The notes beneath the pieces are model-generated. The model worked only from the letters and a program-made list of their open reading frames with translations, ran no database searches and was not told where the DNA came from. A program made the position numbers and the translations under genes. This document shows, piece after piece, positions 40,071 to 52,160 of a DNA stretch of 64,000 nucleotides. The stretch covers positions 197,594 through 261,593 of the forward strand of contig PUQB01000358.1 of NCBI GenBank assembly GCA_003024785.1. The letters run 5' to 3'. Numbering within the stretch: position 1 is the first letter of the stretch; the number at the start of each line of letters is the position of its first letter. The DNA comes from Selaginella tamariscina. Lineage: Eukaryota > Streptophyta > Lycopodiopsida > Selaginellales > Selaginellaceae.

Positions 40071-40556
40071 AAGGGAAAATTACATTTATATCCTTGAAAT
40101 TTATCATATTTACATATATACTCCTTTAAAAATTATAAATTTACATATATATATATACCCTTTAAAAACTTCAATCATAATATTTGACTTTTAAAATAAC
40201 AATATTAACTAAAAATATATTTTTAATTCATAATATATTGTAAATGAAATAATTAAAGTTTATTAAGTGCTAAATGTCAAAAAATTATCATAGTAAAAAC
40301 TGGAATATTTTCAAAATAATAATATTATATTATAATAATATTATGATATATATATGTTTAATAGGTGACCGAAATGTAATAAAATACAAATTAATTATAA
40401 ATTTTATTTATTTTTAATAAATGTTTTTTAATTTTTAATTTTAAAATTTATGAAGTTTTAAATTGAAACTTGAGGACTATGAATGTAAATATAAAACTTA
40501 TAAGGATATATATGTAAATATGATAAATTTCAGGGGTATAAATGTAATTTTTCTTA
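40071..40556. mobile_element. MITE-like AT-rich element, copy 2 (inverted to copy 1)
   Basis: Terminal inverted repeats of about 46 bp: TAAGGGAAAATTACATTTAT at the left and the complement of TAAGAAAAATTACATTTATA at the right, continuing through AAATTTATCATATTTACATA. Length 486 bp, no coding sequence. The interior is the reverse complement of 35,396-35,870. Confidence 0.85.
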
Positions 40557-40589
40557 CTATTAATGTGTTTAGTAATATATTTGTGATTC

Positions 40590-42600
40590 TTTATGGGTTC
40601 TCTTCAATTTTATTGAGATAATATAGGAGTTCACTAACAAACCCTTATATGTTTAAACTTGTTGTAAATCAATTGTTTGTTTATACTAGTAAGCCTTAAC
40701 TTTATTTGATATGTAAGCTTTATTTGAGGTGTGCATGTGAATTCACATGAGGTTTTCTGGTAAACATCGTGTGTTTCTAGTTTTAATTTTTTTACTTGCT
40801 ATTTTCTTAGTTTTAATTTAATTAATGAATTACTTTTCATTACTCCATTCTTCACTTTAATTTTTTTTGTTAGATTTAGTTTTTCTATTACCATGACTAG
40901 GTAGAGGTTCGTCAACGAACTCCTTTACGTTTTGGGTTTTGCTCGATTGTAGGGTTCATTGGCAAACCCCTCTTGCTAACTAATTTTAATTTGAGGGATT
41001 CTACGTGTTCTTTAACATGAACATGTGTTAGCACTTGAGGTTGGCTCTCTAGAAGTTTTTTAATTTTGTATTTTTTTTTAATTTTTAACTTTGATTTATG
41101 GTGTCTTCTTAGGGTTCATTGGTGAACCTCTATATTAGTTTATTGTTTTATTTATGTTTTGTGTTATATTCGTAACTTTAAATTGTGTTCTCTTCTAGGG
41201 GTTCATTGGTGACCTCTACATGTTTTTTCTTTATGTATCTATTGTGTTATATTTTTAGCTTTAAATTATGGTTTTTTCTTGGGTATCACCTGCTAACCTC
41301 TACAATGTTTTGTTTTATTTATTTTTTGCATTATATTTTTACCTTTAAATTGTGATCTCTTTTTGGGGTTTGCTAATAAACTTCTACAAATTTTTGTTTT
41401 ATTTATCTTTTGTGTTATATTTTTTAACTTTAAATTGTGATATCTTTTTGAGGTTCGCAAGGTGCTCGAGCTAACCTTTGTAGACTTTTTTTGTGTTATA
41501 TTTTTAACCTGAAATTTGTAATCTCTTCTTGGGATTTGTTGGCAAACCTTTGTATACTTTTGGGAAACCTAAAAGAACCACAATGTAAAAGAAGAATCAA
41601 TCAAAGCACCAAATAAATATGTAGAGGTTTACAATTGAACCCAAGAGAAGACCACAATTTAAAACTAAAAAATATAACACACAAAAAAAGAAATAAACTA
41701 CACTTTACTTGTGATTTCACACAAAGTTCACTTGTGAACTTCTCTTTGTTTTTTAATATCTTTTAACCTTTTTTAACTAGTGAACTTCTTAGATTTCTCA
41801 CTTTTAGACTTCTCATTGTCATTTGCATCAATCTTCTCATTCTTTTTTATAATGTAAAGTAATCACTTTTGCATTTTTAATACAAAAATCTATTGGGTTC
41901 GCCGACAAACCTCATTGTTCCTTTAAGTTCTCTATTTTCTGTTTACAAATTTAGAGTTTGTCTAGAAAGCCCACTTTTTTTTTGTCAATATATGGTGCTC
42001 AATTATTTATTTTTAAAGCAAAAATTCAAGAGATTCGCTAGCAAACCTCTTAAACATTTCCTTTCAAGTGTTATCATCATATTTTCCAGCCTAAAGACTA
42101 TGTCGTTGACTGGTAAACTCTTATTTTATTGGTTATTTTTCATAATTTTTTACAAATATCATTGGGTTTGGATGGTGAATCCCATAGATATATCTCCTTA
42201 TTCATTTTAGTTTTTTATAATTGTCACCTATAGTCTTTGGAGTTCGCATGCAAACCCCTTGTCTTTTATTAATGTATGTTGCTCAATGTTTTATTTACCA
42301 AGTAAATATCCAAGAGGTTCATCGATGAACCTCTGAGATAAATTCTTTTAAGTGTTATTTTATATTTCACCTTACCAACTATGTGATTTTCCTACTAATC
42401 TCTATTTCTTAAGTCATATAAAGTGGTCACTTTTACATTTTCTATGCAAACAATGGAGGGTTTGCCAACAAACCACTTCATTATATTATTTTTCATTTTT
42501 ACTTGTCTCACTTCTCAATTTTCTTTTTTCTCTTAAAGCACTCATTTTTTTCTATCTACACATAGAGGTTGGTTGCCGAACCCCATCAAACATTTCATTT
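40590..42600. repeat. Degenerate tandem array (about 75-90 bp units) with a palindromic core
   Basis: About 20 copies of a short palindrome-like core, roughly GGTTCATTGGTGAACCTCT, occur at 70-100-bp steps, separated by T-rich spacers. The clearest units are at 41,113, 41,197, 41,281, 41,366, 41,452 and 41,530, where the spacer TGTGTTATATTTTTAACTTT recurs as well. Perfect palindromes: 40,734-40,749 (16 bp) and 42,313-42,334 (22 bp, centred on ATCGAT). Others are arms with 2-4-bp spacers: 40,907-40,920, 41,113-41,128, 41,724-41,741. One stretch at 41,575-41,700 carries the unit in reverse orientation. No protein-coding reading persists. Confidence 0.8.
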
Positions 42601-45600
42601 TATGTTTTATGGTTCTTATTTTATTTAATATCAATCTTATAAGTTATACTTCTCATAATAATTCCCATCACAAAATGATTCATATATTTGCTAATTCCCA
42701 TAATAATTCATAATGTGAATAAAATTCCCATTATTCCAAATTTTCATCCTCAAATTCCATAATTTTTATTACTTATAATTCTCATTTATGTTAGATCCGT
42801 CCCTACAATCTTTGACATTTGTTTTCTTGCTCTTCAAACTCCACAAAGGAAACTTAATGGACAAGGCAAAAAGGAAACTCCTAATAAATTAATTTCTTAC
42901 ATAAATTGAAGTAGGGATTTGTAAAATAGGCTTTGTAAACAAACAAGTAAAACAAAATGTTATTGATGCTAAAACTCATAGACTTCAATCTCCCACCTAT
43001 TCATTCCCCTCTTAATGTTCCATCCACCTTGCTCACATCTTAACATGTATTGCACCCTCAAATACAAACATATCATGCCATCCAAGCCTTTAGGCAAAGA
43101 AATTTCAACACATGGTTCATCTATGTTGCCTATGACAAGGTTAGATTGGTGTTAAAGTTAGGAGTACACTTCTTTAAGGAAAGGACCAAACTATTAATGA
43201 GTTTTTATAAGATACGAGATATCCAAAAGCTTCTACATTCCTTTGTGTCCATTGAAATCACCAACTTTGCTTAGTTGCGTACTATGGTAAATCCTCACAT
43301 ATATTCAGCATTCATCCAAAATGGACTCAGGGAGACTAACATGTTTACAGTTTGCATGTATCAAATCATTTAACTTAATGAACAACTAATGGGTGGCCAA
43401 ATCAAAATGATTTGATGAAAACTTGAAGCAAATGAAGCATGGAAGTTCATGGTTGGAAAGTTATTTGATGTTGTTGATGGTAATCATCCATGTAGTGTAA
43501 TAATGAAGGCTATTTAAGGCTAATTGACACATGCACATATGGGTTTCAATAGTCATTGTAAAAGCATACTTGCAAATAGAAGCTCAAAAATTACATATGG
43601 TTTATCTAAAGATAAATCAGTAAGTATTATAGTTTATTAGATGAACTGATTTGCATTTTAGGCTAGAACATTACTCTACGATGTCAAGCAAATAAGATAT
43701 TTGGGAAGTTAACTAATGCAAGAACTTATGTAGTCAAGGTTTATATTGCCTTGGATGTAAAGCTACATAAGCAGAATCAAAGGTCTCCTCTATGGTATCA
43801 AACCCCATTTGACTTTGTTTTTGGTGTCAAGGTATTCAATAATTAACTACCTACATTATGTTTATTATTATATGTTCCAGCCTAAACTTCAAGTGAAACG
43901 ATAAACTTTTATAAGTGACAATCCAAATGTCAAAAGCTACGAGCTGAATAAACTACTTAAGCAAAAGACAAACAAATCACCTCCATTAAAAAAGCTAAAT
44001 TAAAAATGCTCATCCAATTGCAAATCCACGCCACACTCTGGAATGGGACACCACACTAGCCCTTATATGTGCAAGTAGGTAACACTTATTTAATTTGTAA
44101 CTAACACAATTACAACAACTGATAAGAGAGGACAATGTGAGGAGGTCATTTACAACATTGCCATATTCAAGTTGACTTACAAAGAAAAGGTTGTGGCACT
44201 CGCACAACTTAAGGACTAGTTATTTACCATAAAAAAAAGAGTGAACACTAAGATGGATTGGTATCTTGCTATTTGTGTCTTCCTCCAACATATTATTGAA
44301 GAAGGAGAAAAGTTGTTAAAAGATGGAGTTTGAAGGAGAAGTTAGTATATGAAAATCACAAGGGTGTTAGTTTTGAGGCTTACACGTGGGATTGCATTGA
44401 TAAGATTGGTGACCAAGGTATTCACCCAAAGCATCAAGTTCTCTAAACAACTTGGCAACCTTATTTCATGCAAAGATGTGTTTACAAGTTAGTTCCATCC
44501 AAATTATACATAGAGGACGACATTTGCCTAATAGTCTTCCTAAAGAGTGAGTCCTTCCGAATGTACAAAGACGGTTTTTAATACATGTTCTATTGAGCAG
44601 GAAATTTATTGTCCATGATACCTAGAGCTCAAGAAAAAAGCACCTCTTATCTCATTTGAGAGAGACATTCATCTTGAATCTCACCTCAAACCGTCTATTG
44701 AACCATTTCATGAGCATGCTCACTAAACTTTGAAATAAATGTGATTCTAGAACATTCTTTTGCTACATCTCACCATATTGTAGAGGATGACAATACACCA
44801 AAGTCCACACACAAGATTGAACCAACATAATGTTCATTCACCAGAACATATTGAAGAAGAAATTGAAGATGAAGAGCTATTATAGTTGGACAGTTTTACT
44901 TTCGACCAAAAAACAAGAAAAAGATAGAAACGTCTAGTTAGTTTTGCTTCATTTTTCTTTTTAACTTTTTACATGTTCCTTCTACATAAAGTAATGACAC
45001 AACATACACCACAGCAGCCTTAACATTCATTTCATTGATGCACAATATATCTTGGACGTGCCAAGCTCCACATGAAGGTATCAAAACTCTTTAAAGTATA
45101 AACATATTTTGTATGACCCCTTGCCAATGTCAAGTTCATCGACAAACTTGTCTTTTTACTACTTATCTTCTAGGTTATATTGCTAAAGTTTTTTCAAATG
45201 CAAGTGAATAAAGTTGTCGTGAGTGACAATACTCTTGAAATTTATATTAGACATGGCAGTTACATTTGCATTATCAAAGAGTACATGCAACAAAGGTTCC
45301 AATTTTTACAAACAACTTGTTGGTTGGGTAAAGAAGGGTTTTGGGAAAATATGGAATGTGTAAATTTTATGTATTTTGACTTACCAGATGGACCATACCA
45401 AAGTGGAACAAGTTGTCCAACCACCACATTAAGTATGCACTTCTTCTTGCAAATGCATATCTAAGTCCAACTAGAGTGTTCATATTCATTCTATCAATCT
45501 CTTCTCTTTGGGCTGGTGTGCTTGTTAATGCACTAGCAAAATATGCCTTTCTAAGAGTTTGAATTGAGTTATTTAGTTTATAACACTAGCATACAAGCTC

Positions 45601-45887
45601 TCATTAGGAATTGATTGTGAAAGGTAATTTACATTTTGTTATTGTAATTGTGTATTAAACTTGCAAATATGTAGGTGCTAGCTTGGAACATTATCAATGA
45701 AATTACATTCCATCAAGAAACGACGTAGCAACTAAGGATATGTTCAAGTTATGATAGTAACACTAACATTATTTTAAATGTCATGGATAATAATTTTCTA
45801 GTGAGTGCTACACTTGGACAATATTACATGAACTATTGAGAGCATTGTCCTAAGGCGATGCAACTCTTCCTAAAAATGTAGTGGTTA
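42601..45887. other. AT-rich region, no recognised gene
   Basis: Short open frames (43,050-43,274; 45,180-45,464) have no recognisable family. Composition gradually becomes less AT-rich. It may be old transposon sequence, but I found no RT, integrase or transposase motif. Confidence 0.5.
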
Positions 45888-46035
45888 CTTAGGGTTCTCC
45901 AAATCTAGCCTTAGGGATTTGCTTAATAAAATACTCATGTCCGCCTCTGGTGCACACTCGTGTTAGCACTAAGTACTAATCTTAAGACCAGGGTATGCCT
46001 TAGCCATTAAACTTAGAGGTTAGTTGTGGGTGAAG
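45888..46035. repeat. Dispersed repeat, copy 1 (matches 56,817-56,975)
   Basis: Shares long blocks in the same orientation with 56,817-56,975: AATCTAGCCTTAGGGA / AACCTAGCCTTAGGGA, ACTCATGTCCGCCT, GCACACTCGTGT and CACTAAGTACTAA. It may be part of the LTR of the D-type element whose copy sits inside element C. Confidence 0.8.
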
Positions 46036-46639
46036 GTATCTATTTTAGGGCCAAAAAGGACTTTATTTTTTGTAGTGTCAGACTCCATTCAAAACCCAAC
46101 AAGCCTTAAATCAACCATTCTACTCGAGGAGTCTAAAGGTGACTTTCTAAATAAAAACTATCTATTACTAGAATATGTTAAGGCAGAAGCTGCTAAACCA
46201 GCTCTTCTACCTAACAAACCGGTTTATGACAAATTGGTTTTGTGAGCTTGTCACTTGTAGATTATGAAGCATTTGAGTACGATGTTTCATCTTGAAAAGT
46301 TTACTTGAAATTATATTAAGTTAATGTACCTGATTTGATGTCTTCAAAGTTTAAATTTATTCATGTAAATTGGTCGTAGGCCAGATGTGGGGTGATTTAG
46401 GTAGCCTCAGTGGTGGCCATGATTTATTATCAATGCCTAGTCCCAGGGTTTGCATTGAAGGCCTAGCCTTACCTTAGGAGATGTAGGAAGGTGCGGTGAT
46501 GGCCTTTACCTAAATGATGCGAAGGTCCATGTACATGTGGGCTAGAACTCCCTTAGAGAAGTGTTGCTACCCCCCTTGGATGGGTGCAACCGATCGAGGA
46601 GAGAGAAGGAAGATCTAGCAAGGGCAATGGTAAACACAA

Positions 46640-46669
46640 GAGATCTATCTATCTATCTATCTATCTATC

Positions 46670-46700
<31 letters not shown>

Positions 46701-46740
46701 TATATGTATGTATGTATATGTATATATTGCTTGTTGAGAT
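46640..46740. repeat. Compound microsatellite (ATCT, TA, TATG)
   Basis: ATCT units at about 46,643-46,671 pass into TA units and then into TATG/TATA units. Confidence 0.9.
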
Positions 46741-47539
46741 ACAAGATGGCCCCCTTTCTTAGAGAAGGTTGGAGCAAGATACAATGAAGACAGACTAGAA
46801 GGACTCCGACCCACTACTTATCTTCTTGCTTAAATAGTGGGTCGAATGGTGTTAGGATGGATCTTGAGGTTGGTACCAGTGCATGGTCATACGTTCATGG
46901 AAATCAGCATGCAACAGTATCCTGGCGAAGGAAGAGACCGGTAAAGGTCTAAAGCATAGAAAATTGGTTTACCACATACTTGGAGTTTCTATTCAAGAAC
47001 CATCATTGGGAATATTTTGGGAATCTTTTTTGAGAATATGCTGCATACTACATGGAGTATATGCAAGGTACATGTTGGGATGGAGAATATGGTCACATGG
47101 TACTATGTATATGCTTTTATGTATTTCTGTCTTTAATACAATTATTGTTCGAATGGTGTTAGGCCCTAGGCCCAAGTGGCACTCCCCCACTAGTATGCCA
47201 CCATGTGGCTGAGTCTTGTCCTATGGCATTAATGCGCCAACCCCCACGTGTTGTCTCAAGTACCTTGGTAGCTGGTTCGGATGATTGAATCTAGCCTACT
47301 ATCAGTGCTACCTAAAAGTTGTCACTGTCAATCAGTACCTGCTATACATTCCATGCTTGGTCATTCAGCCTCGCTGCTCGTTTGCACCAACTGGCGGGTG
47401 GATAATGGTCAAACCACCATCAACTAGATGTTCAAATTTATTTGTTGGCACGTCCTTGGGCCATGCCCTTTATCATCCTAGCTTACACCATAGTGCTTGT
47501 GGTATGTGGCACTTTGTTTTCTATTGCAACTAGCTTCAA

Positions 47540-48330
47540 TTTTAGGGAGGCAATGGTTGTACCCTATAGCTTGATGGCCCCTCATAGTCTTGTCTCATAT
47601 CTTGCCTCCTGTTGTTGTTTCAGCTGGGCCTCCATCTCTTGGATGCGCTCATGTGAGTGTTGTAACTCCTACTCTTTGGTTGCTAGTAGTTGGGCTTGCA
47701 ATTCGGTGTGCTCCTCTAACTCGATGATGGTGGTTCGTGGCAGGTCTTGCTGGGCTTTGGCCATGCCACACTCCTTGTCCTCACTCAACTAGAATGGCAC
47801 AACCGCCAATGGTGCTTTCGGCGTGAGCTTCACTTCAGCGGACACGAGTGTGGCCTTGGCTTTAGTAAATGGGTTGTGTGCTAGTGCAATTCCTTCCAGA
47901 TAGCTGCCAACTCCTCTTAGGCTTTCTTGAGCTCCCCTTTCCTCTATTTTGATCCTTGTTGCCAGCTCGTGGGTTTTCTATTCTTTTTCCACTAGGGTGT
48001 GGTTGAGGTGGTTGTGGAGACTTTGGAGGTTGTCGTGCCTTCCTTGTAACCTATCGAGACCTGTCACTAGCATGCTCTAGGTCTCCATGTGAGCTCTCTT
48101 GATCTCCCACTACTAAGTTCCCTAGAGGAGCAACTCCCTGCATTTCTTGACTTCCTTCTGTGCCATTCTATGAGCTTAGCTACTATCGCATCGTGCTCCT
48201 TAGCTATGCCCATGAGTTCGAGATTGTTGTATATTGCCACTACTTTTCTCAGTTGGTCGAAGGCCTCAACAAGTTTGAGGGGAGCCAATGAGGCCCACCG
48301 CTCGTTGGCATGGAAATGCTGGTAGGTGTC
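47540..48330 (-). pseudogene. Coiled-coil coding remnant of region D
   Basis: The minus strand reads heptad-rich peptides in several frames: VEAFDQLRKVVAIYNNLELM near 48,220-48,280 and ELEEHTELQAQLL, HERIQEMEAQLKQQQEAR near 47,600-47,740. Two in-frame stops and frame changes interrupt it. Place and character resemble the 3' coiled-coil part of the extra coding region of element C (53.8-54 kb). The comparison rests on layout and heptads only, not on alignment. Confidence 0.5.
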
Positions 48331-50579
48331 TTTGAGCTTCTCCTTGGAATCCCCCCCCCCCCCCCCGTCTCCTATGGGTCATCCATTTGTGTTGGTCTTG
48401 TAGGTTGGGCGGCTGCCTCTGGTGTTGAATCACGCGGTAGTGGGGGTACTACTACCATGGGGACAACTCGTATGGGTACTATAGTTGGGGCCCTTGCCCC
48501 TCTCGCGGGTTCTCGGCACCTAGGTTGTTCTTGCTTAGGGGGATTGTCTCTCAGTTGCTTCCATGTCGACTTCAGGGTTTTTGGTTGTTCCCCTTTGTTT
48601 GCCTAGTTTGTTATGGCTGGCTCTCCTTCCTCCATGTCTCTTATAGTATTGAGCCAGGGTGCACCGATATTGATGTTGTAGTTCGGTTGATCAAGTTGGT
48701 GGTCGTCACATTGACATGACTGACCATGGACAGTCTCCACTTGGACTTGGTTTGGACTCCACATATTCCTTGGGTTAGTGCTGGGACCATGTAATGCCTA
48801 AGGCAGTCTACCCAGTTCACTGTGACTCCTTCCTAGGCATTGCAAAAGCCGTTCGCTAAACATGTGGTGATCTGCCTCTCTATCCTTCTGGTGAACAAGA
48901 ATGCTACGAGTGCCATGAACTTGGCTACCACCTTTCTTCCCTATATGCCTTTGCCTGGTCATGATGCTTCGTTCCTTCCGGTGGGGGGCCTTTGCAGCTT
49001 GGCTTCCAGAAGCTCTACCATTGTGAGGCTATCCTCTGGTAATTGAAACACTGGGAATTATGTGTTGCCCCCTAAACAAAATTGAATTCTTATTCACTTG
49101 ATTCCATTGGGTACTAGTTGTGCATTCCTGATAAATTGTGTGGTTATCTCGGTGAACCCCAGTCTCTCCATTTCTCCCAGGGAGGTTGAAGAACTCGAGC
49201 AAGCACATTTGCCTTCGACCTCAGGTCTCTTGATCAAATCCTTAAACCTAGACTACCTGGGTGTGATGAGTTCAATTGTTCTTACCTGGCCTCCGTAGGA
49301 CACGCGAATTTCTTGGATGACTTCTGGCTAGTTACTATTTGTCCATTTCATTATCATGGTAGCTGAGGACAACTAACTATTCACCCCCTTCCAAGGGCAT
49401 AGCTGACTTGGCGAACCTCATGATGTCCTTTGAGGTGACTCTTGCACTACTCACCCATCATTACCCTTGTAGTACGTGCCTTATGCGTGCGGTCCACCCT
49501 CATGGACCATGTGACCCTGTGAGTAGGCCACAACGTGTAGTTGGGGGTCTTCCTCCTGGCTTGTCCCACCCCCCCCCGCCGCCCTTGTCGTGCTTCCTTG
49601 GGGGTTCCCTATTACGATGGTTGTTTCAACTCAGAGCACCTTGGTTTGGGCTTTGTTTGGGTAGATGTTTGGCTCAAAGTAGTTTTTGTTGGCTATCTGT
49701 CATAATGATTGTCCGCGACTACCACTCCTTGTCCCCGACTACCACTCCTTGTCCCCCTGATGACATCTTGGAGAGCCCACCCTAGTCCTATTTATAGGGC
49801 CCTCTTAGTTATTTCCTCCCCCCCAAGGTCTCTAGTCACCAGTCTTGAGCTTGCCACATCAAGAACTTCACGAATTACCTCTAGCAGAGGACATCCCTAG
49901 TGGATGTTCTCTCCCCGGCTTACATAGCTGATCTCCAATCAGTTGTGGCTATTCATATTTGCGATCGAGACTTGGGTTAGCATGGGGCCATCGGTGGTGC
50001 TAGGTTCTCTATCGGGCTTGTTTCAACCTTGCTTTGGTGGCACTCCCTTCTGGTTGTGGTACGTCTAGGTTACTCCTCCTCCATGATTGAAAAGGTGGTC
50101 GATGATTTGGTCCTTGAGCTCCCGTATTGTGTTTGTATTGCCTTGTGCTTTGAGGGCTCCCTCTATAGCCCTCTGCATGACCACGTAGTGCCCTCCTTGG
50201 TGAGGGCCTTCCTAACTTATGTTGGGCAAACCTTGTGGGTGGGTGTGGAAGGCTGCCACTTCGTCGTTGTCCAGTCCTCCATTTCTGCCTAGCCTATGGT
50301 ATTCCAGCACCTGGAACTCTTGTAGGGGTGCATGGACTTGCTTTGCTGACACAGATATAAGTCCCTCTTAATGCATAATCTTACATACTTGTGTTCCTAG
50401 TCGTGCTGCACCCTTGCGCCCCTAAACCATGGGCGACCTAGAAGCAGGTCAAATCCCCTCTTTGTGCATGTTGATGATGATGACATTTATCCAAAACTTG
50501 ACAATTTGAATCTTGACTTCCACTGCCCTTAGGATACCCTTGGGTGTTACTTTAGCTTGGTTGTGGAAGGAAGCAGGCT

Positions 50580-50792
50580 CTAGGGTTGGCATACCCAGCT
50601 CTTGATGGAGTTCGTTGACATGATGTTTAAGGCCAAACCTCCATCTATGATCACGTCGTTGATCGTGCAGCCCGCCACTTGAACTGAGATGGCTGGTATG
50701 TTATCCACAAAGTTGACTGTGATTGCTACACCCCATGGTCGAAGAAGGACCTCGCATAGCTCGACTAGGGAGAATGACGCACCTTGTTTCAT
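50580..50792 (-). pseudogene. Region D aspartic protease remnant
   Basis: Contains AVTVNFVDNIPAISVQVAG-like beta strands followed by NDVIIDGGLALNIMS, the D-G-G-S-A-L-N-I motif of plant gypsy retropepsins with Ser replaced by Leu. Short and isolated; a remnant. Confidence 0.7.
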
Positions 50793-51493
50793 CGATGCCT
50801 GGGCCTCCCCTATGTTGACTGTGAGGTGTTCCTATATCCTCGTTATTCCCCATGATCCTTGGCTATGGACATGCTCCACCGACTTTGAAGATGTTGGCCT
50901 TCCGGTGCACCCCGCACCCCCTCACCCACTACCCCAACCTCGAAGGTTCTACTAATTGTTCCTTCTCACAATGCCCCCCCCCCCCCCCCCCCCCTTCCTC
51001 TAGTTTTGCATGCATTACCTGGTTGGCCTGTGATGCCAGGATCAGTTTTGAGCAAGCGGGGGCTAGTCCTTTTGGTGACCTTGCAGTGCTAGGTGCTTGC
51101 GCTTCCAACATTGGCTTGATGAATGAGATCCAGGAGCATAGCTAAAGAGGGTGTTGGCTGCCACATAGAGCTCAAATCATCTCCCAGCGATCTGACTGCC
51201 TATCCATGTTGTTGTACCTTGGTTGGTAGGGCTCTCGGGAGTGTGACCTTTGGCTACACTCCCCTGACCATGACCTTTGGTCATTCCCCTAAGTCCTGCA
51301 CCCTTGGCTCCTCCAATTCTTTGTGTCCCCTTTCGACTTCCGTTCCACCACTACTAGGCTGCATGTGGTGGCCTATTACCTGTGAGCTTAGTTAGTCGAT
51401 AGTAGTTGTTGGTGTTGTGGGACCCGCAAACATTACATACCTTATAGTACTTGTCCCCATGTGTTGTGTATCTGAGTTGGGTAGGCATCGCGG

Positions 51494-52160
51494 TTAGGTC
51501 CTCCTTTCGTATTGCGGGTCTGTGGGCCTCCCCTCATTGTGGTTGCCCTCTCTTTGGCTCCCAATTGTTGCTTTGTCCTTGGGGGCTTTAGGGGTCCAAA
51601 AGATTCTCCTCGTCTGTGGTGGTGTCATTCGATCCTTTAGCATTAGATCTATCATGTGTCTTCTTCTCCTAGCGTCTCTCGGCTTCCTATTTTTCTGCTT
51701 TTTTGGCATATCAGAGTAATTTATCAAAAGTTTGATTGTCATCTAGCCCGATCCATTTGTGAATCTTTAGTTGCAACCCCTTATAGTACCACATCTTCTT
51801 AGTCAAGTCGATAGGGGGATCCTTCAACCGGGCAATGTACCCTAGCATGCGGACCATGTATTTATCTACCGACTCTCATGCTTTCTACTTTAAATTAGTT
51901 AACGTATGGATCCTCCTCCTCACTCTTTTCCTCATGGAAGATGTCCAAGAATGCCTTCCATGCAATTTCCTAGTAAGCTCCTTCATTTGCCTCATGGAAT
52001 CACATCAACCAAGCATGTCTAAAGTGCATGCAAATGCACTCAACTTCTTGTGGTTGTCGCTTACACCCCTCAACTCACACACCTATTCAAACTTGTGTAC
52101 ATGTTGGTCAGCCCCTTCGCCTGTGCTCCTCAAAACGCGGGTAAGGGCACTATTATAGCT
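51494..52160 (-). pseudogene. Region D gag remnant
   Basis: On the minus strand near 51,730-51,870 one frame reads YMVRMLGYIARLKDPPIDLT followed by KMWYYKGLQLKIHKWIGLDD, the end of a retrotransposon gag core. Downstream (51,494-51,742) a basic stretch rich in Lys and Arg follows (KKQKNRKPRDARRRRH), as in nucleocapsid regions. No zinc knuckle was found. The frame breaks several times upstream. Confidence 0.65.

Noticed and set aside
40590..42600. CRISPR-like array because of regularly spaced palindromes
   Set aside because: Repeats are degenerate, spacers are similar to each other rather than unique, and the context is a plant nuclear genome.
42352..42642. 96-codon Phe/Leu/Tyr-rich plus-strand frame resembling membrane segments
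   Set aside because: It arises from T-rich spacers of the palindromic array; low complexity and no conserved start or context.
43050..45464. Possible host genes in the 43-45.5 kb AT-rich region
   Set aside because: Short frames with stops, no family motif and no plausible exon series.
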